64,000 nucleotides of DNA from Acidobacteria bacterium UBA2161. GTDB lineage: Bacteria > Acidobacteriota > Vicinamibacteria > Vicinamibacterales > UBA823. Each line of letters begins with the position of its first letter. Within the stretch, counting starts at the first letter, position 1. The notes below the pieces were generated by a model. It was not told the DNA's origin. It worked only from the letters and a program-made list of their open reading frames with translations, and ran no database searches. Positions 45,790 through 54,182 of the stretch are shown here, one piece after another. Made by a program: the position numbers and the translations under genes. Location: positions 4,161 to 68,160 of the forward strand of contig DCWN01000010.1 of NCBI GenBank assembly GCA_002328835.1, read 5' to 3'.

Positions 45790-46011
45790 ACCTCACTTCA
45801 CCACTTCGCCACCCGCGGGAGAAGCAAGACTCATGACTATACCCCGCGGGTCCACGAGGAGCAAGGCGCCCACGCCTCGCCCGACCTCTGCTTCCTCTCT
45901 TCGGTCGCACGCCTGCCCGAGGTCAACGTGCGGCAGTCCGCCGCCCCACCCGGTTCGACGACGATCCGGTCTAACTTGTTCACTCGAAAGACGTTTCGTG
46001 ATCGAACCGGT

Positions 46012-46041
46012 TTGACACTCCCTCGGGGCGCTCGTTATAGT
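46012..46041 (+). promoter_or_regulatory. Sigma-70-type promoter for the LytS/LytTR operon
   Basis: A consensus TTGACA (46012-46017) and TATAGT (46036-46041) are separated by 18 bases, the best promoter match in the window. The start of transcription would be near 46048, 8 bases before GTG 46056. An inverted repeat CCGGTTCGA/TCGAACCGG ends 1 base before the -35 and could be an operator. Confidence 0.7.
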
Positions 46042-46055
46042 TTTTCAACCGACCC

Positions 46056-47378
46056 GTGCCAGAAGAAGCCAGGTTTCTCTCGGCCACGCAGCTCCTGCTC
46101 ACCACGCTGATGGTGAAGCTGGCGGTCGTCGCGGTCGTGGCGACGATGCTCGTGCGGTTCCGCTGGTTCCGCCGGCTGTTGCTCACCGAACGCCGCGCCT
46201 GGCGTGAACGGTTGATCTTCGCCTTCGCGTTCGGCGTACCGGTGAGCACCGGGGTCGTCGCCCGGCTGCTGCTCGACTATCAGGCGGCCGACCTGACCCT
46301 GGCCGGCGCCTTCATCGCCGGCCTGATCGCCGGCCCCTACACCGGGGTCATCGTCGGATCGCTGGCCGGCATCCCGGCGCTGCTCGCCGGCGAGTTCGCC
46401 GCGCTGCCCTTCGCCATCGGGTGCGGCTTCGCCGGCGGCGGCCTGCGCGAGGCGTGCCCGAAGGAGGCGATCTGGCAGTTCTCGCCGTTCGTCTTCACCG
46501 GGCTGCACCGCCGCGCCTGGCGCTTCGTCCGGTCGTTCCAGATCGACTGGCAGGTGCCGCTGCTGACCGCGCCGATCTCGCTCGAACTGCTCCGCCACGC
46601 GCTCGGCTACCGCTTCACGGGCCGGCTGTTCTATCTCGAGGCGACGACCCCGGTCATGTGGGTCCTGACGCTGCTGGGCGTCGTGCTCTCGGTGGCGCTG
46701 CCGATCAAGATCTGGAACAGCGCGCGGAACGAGCACCGGTTGCAGGAACAGGAGAAGTTGTTGATGGCTGCCAAGGTCGAGGCGCTGGCCAGCCAGATCA
46801 ACCCGCACTTTCTCTTCAACACGCTGACCTCAGTGTCGTCGCTCATCCGCTCGCAGCCCGACCAGGCCCGCATGGTCATCACCAAGCTTTCCGGGCTGCT
46901 CCGCCGGCTGCTGCGCAGTCACGACCACTTCGTGACGCTGCGGGAGGAGCTCGCCTCGATCGACGAGTATCTCGACATCGAGACGGTGCGATTCGGTCCC
47001 ACGCTCGTCGTCGACAAGCAGATCGCCCCGGATACGCTGGACGTGGTCGTGCCCAGCATGATCCTGCAGCCGCTGGTCGAGAACTCGATCAAACACGGCC
47101 TGTCACCCAAGGTGGGCCGCGGGCGGCTCACGATTCGCAGTGTGCGCGAGGCGGGGCACGCGATCATCGAAGTCATCGACAACGGCACCGGACTACCCCA
47201 GAGCCCGAAGCTGGATCGGGCCTCCTCGGGCGGCATCGGCCTCAGGAACGTCAACGAGCGCCTGCGGGTCATCTATGGCGCCAACTACCAGCTCAAGCTC
47301 GACAGCACGCCGGGCCACGGCACGTGCGCCCGGATCGAGATTCCCGAGCTGGTGGCCGCGGAACGGGTGACCGCCTAG
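46056..47378 (+). CDS. LytS-type sensor histidine kinase (5TM-LYT)
   Basis: A 440-residue membrane kinase. About six helices in residues 10-225 form a 5TMR-LYT-like sensor (AGAFIAGLIAGPYTGVIVG). The His-kinase segment ASQINPHFLFNTLTSVSSLIRSQPDQAR places the phospho-acceptor His near 250. The HATPase domain has VPSMILQPLVENSIKHGL (N box), VIDNGTGLP and GIGLRNVNERL. The GTG at 46056 begins about 8 nt after the predicted transcription start and has no ribosome site. Its partner LytTR regulator follows after 7 bases. The signal is unknown. Confidence 0.9.
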   Translation: MPEEARFLSATQLLLTTLMVKLAVVAVVATMLVRFRWFRRLLLTERRAWRERLIFAFAFGVPVSTGVVARLLLDYQAADLTLAGAFIAGLIAGPYTGVIVGSLAGIPALLAGEFAALPFAIGCGFAGGGLREACPKEAIWQFSPFVFTGLHRRAWRFVRSFQIDWQVPLLTAPISLELLRHALGYRFTGRLFYLEATTPVMWVLTLLGVVLSVALPIKIWNSARNEHRLQEQEKLLMAAKVEALASQINPHFLFNTLTSVSSLIRSQPDQARMVITKLSGLLRRLLRSHDHFVTLREELASIDEYLDIETVRFGPTLVVDKQIAPDTLDVVVPSMILQPLVENSIKHGLSPKVGRGRLTIRSVREAGHAIIEVIDNGTGLPQSPKLDRASSGGIGLRNVNERLRVIYGANYQLKLDSTPGHGTCARIEIPELVAAERVTA

Positions 47379-47385
47379 ACGACCC

Positions 47386-48159
47386 ATGGATCTCCGCACC
47401 GTCGTCGTCGACGACGAGCAGTTGGCTCGCGAGGAACTCTGCTTTCTCCTGGAGCAGCTCGACGACCTCAGCGTCATCGGCCAGGCCGGCGACGGTCCCG
47501 AGGCTCTGCGGATCATCGGCGACCTCGACCCCGACGTGGTGTTTCTGGACGTCCAGATGCCCGGCTTGACCGGGTTCCAGGTCGCCCGCGAACTGCTGAC
47601 CGAGCAGGCGCGCGCCCAGATCGTCTTCGTCACCGCCTACGATCAGCACGCCCTCGAGGCCTTCGAGGTCAATGCCGTCGACTATCTCCTCAAGCCGGTC
47701 GAAGCCTCGCGGCTCGCCCAGGCGGTCGACCGGGTCAGGAGCCGCCCCCAGACGCCCACGCCCGGGCTCGCAACGGAGGACCTGGAGCGGTTGGTCGACC
47801 TGGTGGCCCAAAAACAGAACCGCCGGGACCGCGTCGCCGTCAAAGTGGATGACCGGTTCGTCCTCGTCAAGGCCGACGACATCATTTACGTGTCGCTCAT
47901 CGACGATGCGATTACAATTGTTACGGCGAACCTGGTGGGCACGTCCAACCACCGGACGCTCGACGAGTTGCAGGCCAGTCTGGACCCGGCGATCTTCTGG
48001 CGGGTGCACCGGTCGCACGTCGTGAACATCAACAAGGTGAAGGAGATCGTGCCCTGGTTCAGCCGCAATTACATCTTGAAGATGAAGGATGCCAAGGCCA
48101 CCGAGATCCCCGTCAGCCGGGCGCAGACCAAACGGCTGCGGGACTACCTGAGTCTCTGA
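47386..48159 (+). CDS. LytTR-family response regulator
   Basis: A 257-residue regulator. The receiver domain (1-120) has the acidic pair in VVDDEQLAREE, the phospho-acceptor in VVFLDVQMPGLTGFQ near 54, the Thr/Tyr switch in VFVTAYDQHALEAF and Lys in YLLKPVE. Residues 145-255 form the LytTR DNA-binding domain (KVDDRFVLVKADDIIYV, FWRVHRSHVVNINKVKEI). It lies 7 bases after the kinase, so they are a two-component pair. LytTR regulators often control envelope or secreted functions; targets are not evident here. Confidence 0.93.
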   Translation: MDLRTVVVDDEQLAREELCFLLEQLDDLSVIGQAGDGPEALRIIGDLDPDVVFLDVQMPGLTGFQVARELLTEQARAQIVFVTAYDQHALEAFEVNAVDYLLKPVEASRLAQAVDRVRSRPQTPTPGLATEDLERLVDLVAQKQNRRDRVAVKVDDRFVLVKADDIIYVSLIDDAITIVTANLVGTSNHRTLDELQASLDPAIFWRVHRSHVVNINKVKEIVPWFSRNYILKMKDAKATEIPVSRAQTKRLRDYLSL

Positions 48160-48196
48160 GCGCCACGCAGAGCGCACCGCCGATGACCCACCAGAG

Positions 48197-48949
48197 ATGA
48201 CCGACCCGAAATCGCCTCCGGACGAGGGCGCCTGGCGCGCGCCCGACTGGCCTTCCTCGACGCCCGACACCGGGCGGGAGGAGCGGCTGCGGCTGAGCCT
48301 CGAGCATCCCGAGGCCGAGCCCCCACCGGAGCACCCGAGCCAGGCGCCGGATCCGGCGCAGCCGGAAGAGGCCGCGCCGCCCCTCCCGGTTCAGGCGCAG
48401 CCCACGCAGCTGCAGACCAAGCCGACGCTGCTCAGCTGGGTGGTGATGGAGTTCGTGGCGTGGCTCAAGACGCTGGCCTCTGCCGCCGTCTACGCGACGC
48501 TCATCGTCACCTTCGGCTTCCAGGTGGCGCGCGTCGAGGGCCAGAGCATGGCCCCGACCCTGGCCGACCAGGATCGGCTCATCGTCAATAAGCTGCTGTA
48601 CCGGCTGACCGAGCCGCGTCGCAGCGAGATCGTCATGCTCTACTACCCGCTCGACCCCGACAAGTCGTTCGTCAAGCGGGTGATCGCGGAAGCGGGCGAC
48701 ACCGTCCGGATCGACAACGGCAGCGTCTTCGTGAACGACGTGCCGGTCCGGGACGAGTACGTGCCGCTGGATTTCCGGAGCTACGAGGATTACGGGCCGC
48801 AGATCGTGCCCGAGGGCTATTACTTCGTGATGGGCGACCACCGGAACAACAGTTCGGACAGCCGGCACTGGGGGATGGTCCCGAAGAAGTACATCATCGG
48901 CAAGGTGCAGATCCGCTGGTGGCCGATTCCCACGGCCCGGTTGTTCTGA
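48197..48949 (+). CDS. lepB: Signal peptidase I
   Basis: A 250-residue membrane protease that removes Sec/Tat signal peptides. Residues 1-78 are an unusual Pro/Glu/Ala-rich cytosolic region; one helix follows near 90-108. The catalytic Ser is in VEGQSMAPTL near 117, the Lys in KSFVKRVIAEAGD near 162, and the terminal boxes GDTVRIDNGSVFVN and VMGDHRNNSSDSRHWG are intact. It follows the LytTR gene by 37 bases and may share its transcript. The many exported proteins in the window are its expected substrates. Confidence 0.95.
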   Translation: MTDPKSPPDEGAWRAPDWPSSTPDTGREERLRLSLEHPEAEPPPEHPSQAPDPAQPEEAAPPLPVQAQPTQLQTKPTLLSWVVMEFVAWLKTLASAAVYATLIVTFGFQVARVEGQSMAPTLADQDRLIVNKLLYRLTEPRRSEIVMLYYPLDPDKSFVKRVIAEAGDTVRIDNGSVFVNDVPVRDEYVPLDFRSYEDYGPQIVPEGYYFVMGDHRNNSSDSRHWGMVPKKYIIGKVQIRWWPIPTARLF

Positions 48950-48958
48950 CGCCCGCCC

Positions 48959-50773
48959 CTACGAGTACAGCCCGTCGATCGCCTCTTTCCACCGCTCGGC
49001 GACGACGCGGCGGCGGACCTTCATCGTCGGCGTCAGCTCCCCTCCCGCAATCGAGAATTCCGCCGGCACCACGGCGAATCGCTTGATCTGCTCGAAGCTG
49101 GCCAGGCTCTCGTTCACCTGGTCGACCACGGCCTGGTACAGCGCGCGAACGTCGTCGCGACCCACCAACTGCTCGAGCGGCGCGACGTCACCGCCGACCC
49201 GACGCACCTGCTCCTCCAGCAGCGCGCGGTCGGGCAGCAGCAGCGCGGTCACGTACTGGCGCCGATCACCGATCAGCACTGCCTCGGCGACGAGCGGGCT
49301 GGCCTTGAGCCGCCCCTCGACCGGCTGCGGCGCGATGTTCTTGCCGCCGGAGGTCACCAGCAGGTCCTTCTTCCGATCGGTGATTGTGACGTAGCCATCG
49401 GCGTCGATCTCGGCGATGTCGCCCGTGTGGAACCACCCGTCCTTGAGCACTTCGGCCGTCGCCTCGGGCTTGCCGAAGTAACCGGGCATGATGTTCGGGC
49501 CGCGGGCCAGCAGTTCCCCGTCGGCGGCCACCTTGAGCTCGACGCCGGGGATCGCCGGGCCGACCGTCCCGATACGCACCGCCTCGCGCGGATTGACCGT
49601 GAGCACGGGAGCCGTTTCGGTCAGGCCGTAGCCCTCGGCGATCGGCATCCCGATCGCGCAGAAGAACTCGGCGGGCGCCCGCCCGAGCGGCGCGCCGCCC
49701 GAGACGATGAGCCGAAGGTTGCCGCCGGTACGCGCCCGGATCTTGCCGAAGACCAGCCGGTCGGCCAGCCGATTCTGCAGCCGAATCGGCCAGGGCACCG
49801 ACTGGCCGGCGAGTTCTCGCGACGCCCGTCCCCACCCGACGCCCAGCGCCCAACCGAAGATCTTCCGGCGCACCGCGGGCGCCTGAGCGACCGACTCGAG
49901 GACCCGAGCCTGCACCTTCTCGAAGACCCGCGGGACGCCGGTCATGATCGTCGGCGCAATCGCCTGCAGGTCCCGTCCGATCGTCTCGAGCGACTCGGCG
50001 AACGCCACGGTCACGCCGTCGTACAGGTAGAGATACATCACGGTGCGTTCGAGCGAGTGACTGAGTGGCAGGAACGAGAGCGCCACGTCGTCCGACGTCA
50101 TCGGAATCACCTGACGCGAGGCCTTGAGGTTGGACAGGATGTTCGCGTGCGTGAGCATCACGCCCTTCGGCTCGCCCGTCGTGCCCGACGTGTAGATGAT
50201 GGTCGCGACCGCATCGGGGTCGATCCCCGCCGTCAGCTCGCGGTAACGACGCCCGAGCCCGTCCTCGGTCATCAGGCGCTCGTGGCCGCGCGCGCTGACC
50301 TCCGACAGCGGCATCTCAGTCGCGCCGGCGCCCGGCGCGGCGCCCTTGCCGCGATCGATCACGGCCACGGCCTCCAGCGATGGCAGGCTCTGCCGCACGC
50401 TGCGGAGTTTGGCGGCCGGTTCCTCGTCCGAGACGACGGCGAACCGCGCACCCGAGTCAGCCAGGATCCCGCGCATCTGCTCGGCGCCGAGCGTCGGATA
50501 GATCGGCACCGTCACCGCACCCGCGGTCAGAATCGCCAGGTCGGCCATCGTCCACTCGGGACGACTCTCCGAGACCAAGGCGATCTTGTCGTCCTGGGCG
50601 ACGCCGAGGGCGCCGAGCCCCAGACTGAGGTCGCGGACCCGGTCGAAGAATTCCTTGCTCGAGAGATCGTCGGTGCCATCGACGCGGCAGCGTTGCAGGA
50701 GCACCGGCTTCGGGAACCGGCCCGAGACGTGGAACGGTAGGTCGGCCAGCGTCCGGACGTCGGGCTCGGTCAT
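48959..50773 (-). CDS. Long-chain acyl-CoA synthetase (AMP-forming)
   Basis: A 604-residue ANL-superfamily enzyme. The P-loop-like YTSGTTGEPKGVMLTHANI near 196-214, the A8 region GWFHTGDIAEIDADGYVTITDRKKDLLVTSGGKNIAPQPVE near 440-480 and the gate motif SFLPLSHSLERTVMYLYLYDG are those of long-chain fatty-acid ligases of the FadD15 type. It activates fatty acids to acyl-CoA for degradation or lipid synthesis. Its ATG overlaps the moaC stop by four bases, giving a rex-moaC-acyl-CoA-synthetase unit. Confidence 0.92.
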   Translation of the reverse strand: MTEPDVRTLADLPFHVSGRFPKPVLLQRCRVDGTDDLSSKEFFDRVRDLSLGLGALGVAQDDKIALVSESRPEWTMADLAILTAGAVTVPIYPTLGAEQMRGILADSGARFAVVSDEEPAAKLRSVRQSLPSLEAVAVIDRGKGAAPGAGATEMPLSEVSARGHERLMTEDGLGRRYRELTAGIDPDAVATIIYTSGTTGEPKGVMLTHANILSNLKASRQVIPMTSDDVALSFLPLSHSLERTVMYLYLYDGVTVAFAESLETIGRDLQAIAPTIMTGVPRVFEKVQARVLESVAQAPAVRRKIFGWALGVGWGRASRELAGQSVPWPIRLQNRLADRLVFGKIRARTGGNLRLIVSGGAPLGRAPAEFFCAIGMPIAEGYGLTETAPVLTVNPREAVRIGTVGPAIPGVELKVAADGELLARGPNIMPGYFGKPEATAEVLKDGWFHTGDIAEIDADGYVTITDRKKDLLVTSGGKNIAPQPVEGRLKASPLVAEAVLIGDRRQYVTALLLPDRALLEEQVRRVGGDVAPLEQLVGRDDVRALYQAVVDQVNESLASFEQIKRFAVVPAEFSIAGGELTPTMKVRRRVVAERWKEAIDGLYS

Positions 50774-51285
50774 GTGGACCGCCGATAAACACCCGATCGC
50801 CCGCCGGTCTTCTCGACCAGCCGGATGTCGCCGATGACCATCTCGCGATCGACCGCCTTGACCATGTCGTAGATCGTCAGCGCGGCCACCGACACGGCCG
50901 TCAAGGCCTCCATCTCGACGCCGGTACGCGCGTCGGTCCGCACGGTCGCGGTGATCTCGTAGCCGTCAGGCCTCGGCTCCAGCGTCACGTCGACGTGCGA
51001 CAGCGGCAGCGGATGACAGAGCGGAATCAGATCGGACGTCCGTTTGGCCGCCATGACACCGGCCAGCCGGGCCGCCTGGAGCGGGTCGCCCTTGGCGATG
51101 CGCCCGGCGCGAATGGCCGCCAGCGCCGCCTTGCCGATCGTGATCGCGCCGCGCGCCACCGCCTCACGGCGCGTCACCGCCTTGCCGCCCACGTTGACCA
51201 TCTGGACCCGGCCCGCGTCGTCCACGTGCGACAGGCGCCGCCCGCGGACCGCGGCCTTCGTCTTGCGTTTACGTGTCGTCGCCAC
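50770..51285 (-). CDS. moaC: Cyclic pyranopterin monophosphate synthase MoaC
   Basis: A 171-residue enzyme that makes cPMP from the 3',8-cyclo-GTP product of MoaA in molybdenum cofactor synthesis. LSHVDDAGRVQMVNVGGK, TSDLIPLCHPLPLSHVDV, TGVEMEALTAVSVAALTIYDMVKAVDREM and RLVEKTGGRSG are the family blocks; the catalytic Asp and Lys of YDMVK are present. A basic N-terminal extension (TTRKRKTKAAVRGRR) precedes them. It overlaps rex by 17 bases and the acyl-CoA synthetase gene by four. No other moa genes are in the window. Confidence 0.95.
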   Translation of the reverse strand: MATTRKRKTKAAVRGRRLSHVDDAGRVQMVNVGGKAVTRREAVARGAITIGKAALAAIRAGRIAKGDPLQAARLAGVMAAKRTSDLIPLCHPLPLSHVDVTLEPRPDGYEITATVRTDARTGVEMEALTAVSVAALTIYDMVKAVDREMVIGDIRLVEKTGGRSGVYRRST

Positions 51286-51913
51286 TTGCCTCCCGTGCCA
51301 GATAGAACGACAGACTCTCGAGCGACACCGTCAAATCGACATTCTTCAGCTTCACGTCGTCCGGCGCTCGCAACGCTCCCGGCGAGAAATTCAAGATCGC
51401 CTTGATGCCTGCCGCCACGACCTTGTCGACGACGGCTTGCGCCGAACTGAGCGGCACGGCGATGACGGCGATGACGATCTGGTCGCGTCGCGCAATCTTG
51501 CGCAGCTCCTTGATGTCGTAGATCGGCACGCCCGCGCGCGACTGCTGCCCGACCTTGTCCCGCAGGTTGTCAAACAGCGCCGCGATCCCGAAGCCTTCCT
51601 GCCGGAATCCCGGGTAGTCCGCCAGCGCGAGACCGAGATTGCCGGCCCCCATGATGGCCACCTTCAAGTGCCGATCCAGGCCCAGAATGTGTCGCAGTTG
51701 CCGCTTCAGATCCTTGACGTAGTAGCCGACACCCCGCACCCCCAGTTCGCCGAAGTGCGCCAGGTCCTTCCGGATCTGCGGCGCGTTCAGGTCGAATTGC
51801 TCGGCCAGCGTCTTGGACGACACGGCACGCACCCCCGCGGCGTCCAGCTCGTTCAGACAGCGCAGGTAGACCGACAACCGATTCGTCGTCGCTTCGGAGA
51901 TCTGGCTCGACAT
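51269..51913 (-). CDS. rex: Redox-sensing transcriptional repressor Rex
   Basis: A 214-residue NADH/NAD-responsive repressor. The winged helix covers about 1-80 (LSVYLRCLNELDAAG, VSSKTLAEQFDLNAPQIRKDLAHFGELGVRGVGYYV). The Rossmann domain has VAIMGAGNLGLALADYPGF near 90. The C-terminal swapped helix ends the protein. ATG 51913 gives the normal Rex length; longer starts overlap the divergent gene. TATGAT (51931-51926) lies 12 nt upstream as a -10. It is expected to repress fermentative and respiratory genes when NADH is low, including perhaps itself. Confidence 0.95.
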   Translation of the reverse strand: MSSQISEATTNRLSVYLRCLNELDAAGVRAVSSKTLAEQFDLNAPQIRKDLAHFGELGVRGVGYYVKDLKRQLRHILGLDRHLKVAIMGAGNLGLALADYPGFRQEGFGIAALFDNLRDKVGQQSRAGVPIYDIKELRKIARRDQIVIAVIAVPLSSAQAVVDKVVAAGIKAILNFSPGALRAPDDVKLKNVDLTVSLESLSFYLAREASGDDT

Positions 51914-51967
51914 GGGGACCCGCCGATCATAGCAAAGCCGCAACGCCCGCAACGCCATTGACACGAT

Positions 51968-51983
51968 GTTGCGATCTCGCAAC
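51968..51983. promoter_or_regulatory. Inverted repeat between rex and its divergent neighbour
   Basis: GTTGCGA-TC-TCGCAAC is a 7-bp inverted repeat centred between two divergent genes, 55 bases upstream of rex. It shares TTG...CAA ends with Rex operators but is shorter than the usual 18-bp site, so operator identity is only suggested. Confidence 0.3.
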
Positions 51984-52027
51984 CACCCGGCCCCGCCCAG
52001 CCCCCGAACCCCGGCCCGGCCACATGC

Positions 52028-52033
52028 TACGAT
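52028..52033 (+). promoter_or_regulatory. -10-like box 6 nt before Ig-like gene
   Basis: TACGAT ends 6 nt before ATG 52040, with no ribosome site, matching other candidate leaderless starts. Confidence 0.3.
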
Positions 52034-52039
52034 CCGGCG

Positions 52040-53155
52040 ATGCGCCGACGGCCCACGATGATGCCGGCCCTGCTCGCGCTCGCCTGGCTTGCCGCGAGCG
52101 CGCCGCCCGCGGTGGCACAGGCCACGCTCCAGAAGGCGGCCACGGTGGAGGCGCTCGTCGCCTTCCCGGGTTTCTTCCACGATGAGCCGGTCGTCGTCCG
52201 CGCGGCGATCGCGTTCGACGGCGACACGACCTGGCTCGAGGACAGCGAGGCTCGCGTGCTCTGGGCTGGCGAGGCCGCCGAGGTTCTCGGGGAAACGGTC
52301 GTCGAGACGTCGGGTACGTTCTGGGATGTGGGGCGCCTCGAGGCAGGCGACCCGCGCCTCGCGCCGCACCAACTGGCGCAGCTCTCGCAGACCCTGCTCG
52401 GCAAGCCGTGGCCGGCGCCAGGCGAACTACTGCTGCTCGCCGCCGAGCGCAGCGTGCCGGCGCCGCCGCAGATCGCCCCGAGCCTCCGAGCGATTGCGCT
52501 CGATCCCGATCGCTACGTCGGACACAGCGTCTCGGTCACCGGCCGCTTCCGGGGCCGCAACCTGTATGCCGACCTGCCCCTGGCCCCGGCGCAAGGCCTC
52601 TCCGACTTCGTCCTTCAAGCGGGCGATGCCGCGCTGTGGGTGACCGGGCGGGAGCCCCGCGGCGACGATTTCACCCTCCACGTCGACTTCCGGCCGGACA
52701 CGAGCCGTTGGCTCGACGTCACCGGACGGGTGCGCTACGCCGGCGGTCTGGTCTGGCTCGAGGCGAGCCGCATCGGGCTGGCGAGGGCCGCGGCCCGACC
52801 CGAACCGGTCGTGATCGAGCGAACCCAGGGGCCCGCCCCCGAAGTCATCTTCAGCGCACCGGTACAGGGCGACATCGATGTCGAACGCGCGACGCGAATC
52901 CGGCTGCAGTTCTCGCGCGACATGGACGCCGCCTCGTTCGAGAATCGGATCCATCTCGCGTATCTCGGCACCGACTCGCCGATGCCGGCCTTCACGTTCG
53001 AGTATCGTGGGGGCAACCGTGTCCTGGAGGTCCGGTTCGCCGAGCCGTTGCCGGCCTTCACGACCGTCAGGCTGGAGTTGGCCGCCGGGTTCGCCGCCGC
53101 CGATGGTGCGCTCGGCGAGGCGTGGCAACTCAGCTTCTCGCTCGGCGCCTCCTGA
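52040..53155 (+). CDS. Secreted protein with C-terminal bacterial Ig-like domain
   Basis: A 371-residue exported protein; the signal peptide ends near PAVAQ (residue 27). Residues 30-260 hold two beta-rich segments not linked to a named family (VEALVAFPGFFHDEPVVVRAAIAFDGD; RYVGHSVSVTGRFRGRNLYADLP, an OB-like strand pattern). Residues 270-370 form a Big_5/SbsA-like Ig domain: TRIRLQFSRDMDAASFENRIHL, NRVLEVRFAEPLPAFTTVRLEL. Function is unknown; surface or periplasmic binding is plausible. It is divergent from rex and ends 2 bases before repeat copy 3. Confidence 0.6.
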   Translation: MRRRPTMMPALLALAWLAASAPPAVAQATLQKAATVEALVAFPGFFHDEPVVVRAAIAFDGDTTWLEDSEARVLWAGEAAEVLGETVVETSGTFWDVGRLEAGDPRLAPHQLAQLSQTLLGKPWPAPGELLLLAAERSVPAPPQIAPSLRAIALDPDRYVGHSVSVTGRFRGRNLYADLPLAPAQGLSDFVLQAGDAALWVTGREPRGDDFTLHVDFRPDTSRWLDVTGRVRYAGGLVWLEASRIGLARAAARPEPVVIERTQGPAPEVIFSAPVQGDIDVERATRIRLQFSRDMDAASFENRIHLAYLGTDSPMPAFTFEYRGGNRVLEVRFAEPLPAFTTVRLELAAGFAAADGALGEAWQLSFSLGAS

Positions 53156-53157
53156 TC

Positions 53158-53353
53158 AGATGGGGCGCCTTGCCTGCCCTGAGCTTGCCGAAGGGCGCCC
53201 CAGGCCCCAGCTCGGCCCCTCGCGGGGGACGCATCATTCAGTGCTCGCGGGGCCCCACCCCCACGAGCCGCTGCTCCTCGGCTTCGCTCGTCGCAGCAGC
53301 CGCAGGCGCTTGCCCCGCGCCGGGGCCTCGCCACCGCGCCGTGCGCGGTGTGG
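53158..53353 (+). repeat. Interspersed GGGGCGCC repeat, copy 3 with nested palindrome
   Basis: Begins AGATGGGGCGCCTTG like the others, but 23 bases (53173-53195) are inserted in the hairpin before CGCCCCA resumes. The insert contains the palindromic core GCCCTGAGCTTGCCGAAGGG-c (53176-53196), a type of short palindrome that recurs in many bacterial genomes. The end block GCCGTGCGCGGTGTGG matches the other copies; a longer middle section is specific to this copy. Confidence 0.7.
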
Positions 53354-54106
53354 CTAGACCGGTCCGAGGGCGCGTAGACGCTCGATCTCGGCCCGGACCT
53401 CGGCAATCAGCTCGTTGCGGTGCGGGTAGTTGCGCCCGGCCGTTAGAATCGGCGGCCCGAACCTGACGCTGATCGTGGCGGCCCGCACCTGCGCGCTGCC
53501 CCGCGACATCCCTGCCCGCCCACCGAGAATCGCGACCGGCACGATTGGCACCTGCGCTTCGAGCGCCATCACGAAGCCACCCTTCTTGAACGGCAGCAGC
53601 TCGTCCGTCCGGCTGCGCGTCCCCTCCGGGAAGATGACGAACGACCCGCCCCGCCGGAGCGTCGTGGTCGCTTCGGAGATCGCCGCCGCACTCTTCTCCG
53701 GCTCGCCGCGGTGAACCCCGACGAAGCCGGCGATCTCGAACGCCTTGCCGAGCACCGGCGTCTTGCGCAGTCCGGCCTTGTACAGGATGTGCAGCCGCGG
53801 AAACAGCGGCAAGAACAGCGCGAACAGAATGGGCGGCTCGAGGTTGCTGGTGTGGTTCGCGCAGTAGACGGCCGGACGATCGGGGCGAACGTGCTCGACG
53901 CCCTTAGCCCGCACTCGGATCCCGGGGATGGCCAGCGCCAGGCGCACCCCGGCGTAGCCGGTCCAGTACAGCGCCCCCGGCCGTCGGGTCATCAGCGCGA
54001 TCGCCAGCGCTGGAGGGCCGACCACGAGGATGTACAGCCCCACGACGACGTAGGCGACGATCGATCGCCCCCAGGCGATGAGCCAGCGCACAGCAGCCAT
54101 CTGCAA
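53354..54106 (-). CDS. plsC: 1-acyl-sn-glycerol-3-phosphate acyltransferase (PlsC family)
   Basis: A 250-residue membrane acyltransferase that converts lysophosphatidate to phosphatidate. Two helices lie at 8-40. Motif I is NHTSNLEPP, an H-x4-E instead of H-x4-D; motif III FPEGTRSRT and motif IV VPIVPVAILGG are normal, as is GFVGVHRGE. The Asp-to-Glu change may be tolerated but is unusual. An internal Met at residue 3 is an alternative start. It lies downstream of the carD terminator, so it probably has its own promoter. Other lysophospholipid acyltransferases fit nearly as well. Confidence 0.8.
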   Translation of the reverse strand: MQMAAVRWLIAWGRSIVAYVVVGLYILVVGPPALAIALMTRRPGALYWTGYAGVRLALAIPGIRVRAKGVEHVRPDRPAVYCANHTSNLEPPILFALFLPLFPRLHILYKAGLRKTPVLGKAFEIAGFVGVHRGEPEKSAAAISEATTTLRRGGSFVIFPEGTRSRTDELLPFKKGGFVMALEAQVPIVPVAILGGRAGMSRGSAQVRAATISVRFGPPILTAGRNYPHRNELIAEVRAEIERLRALGPV

Positions 54107-54124
54107 CGAATCGGGCTCGGAACG

Positions 54125-54158
54125 AAAAAGGCCCGACCCGGTCTCCCGGATCAGGCCT
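54125..54158 (-). terminator. Intrinsic terminator after carD
   Basis: Minus strand: a 13-bp stem, AGGCCTGATCCGG with CCGGGTCGGGCCT (two G-U pairs), a GAGA loop, then five T's. It lies 24 bases after the carD stop and is the clearest intrinsic terminator in the window. Confidence 0.85.
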
Positions 54159-54182
54159 CACAGGGTGCGCCGCTCGGGTCGG

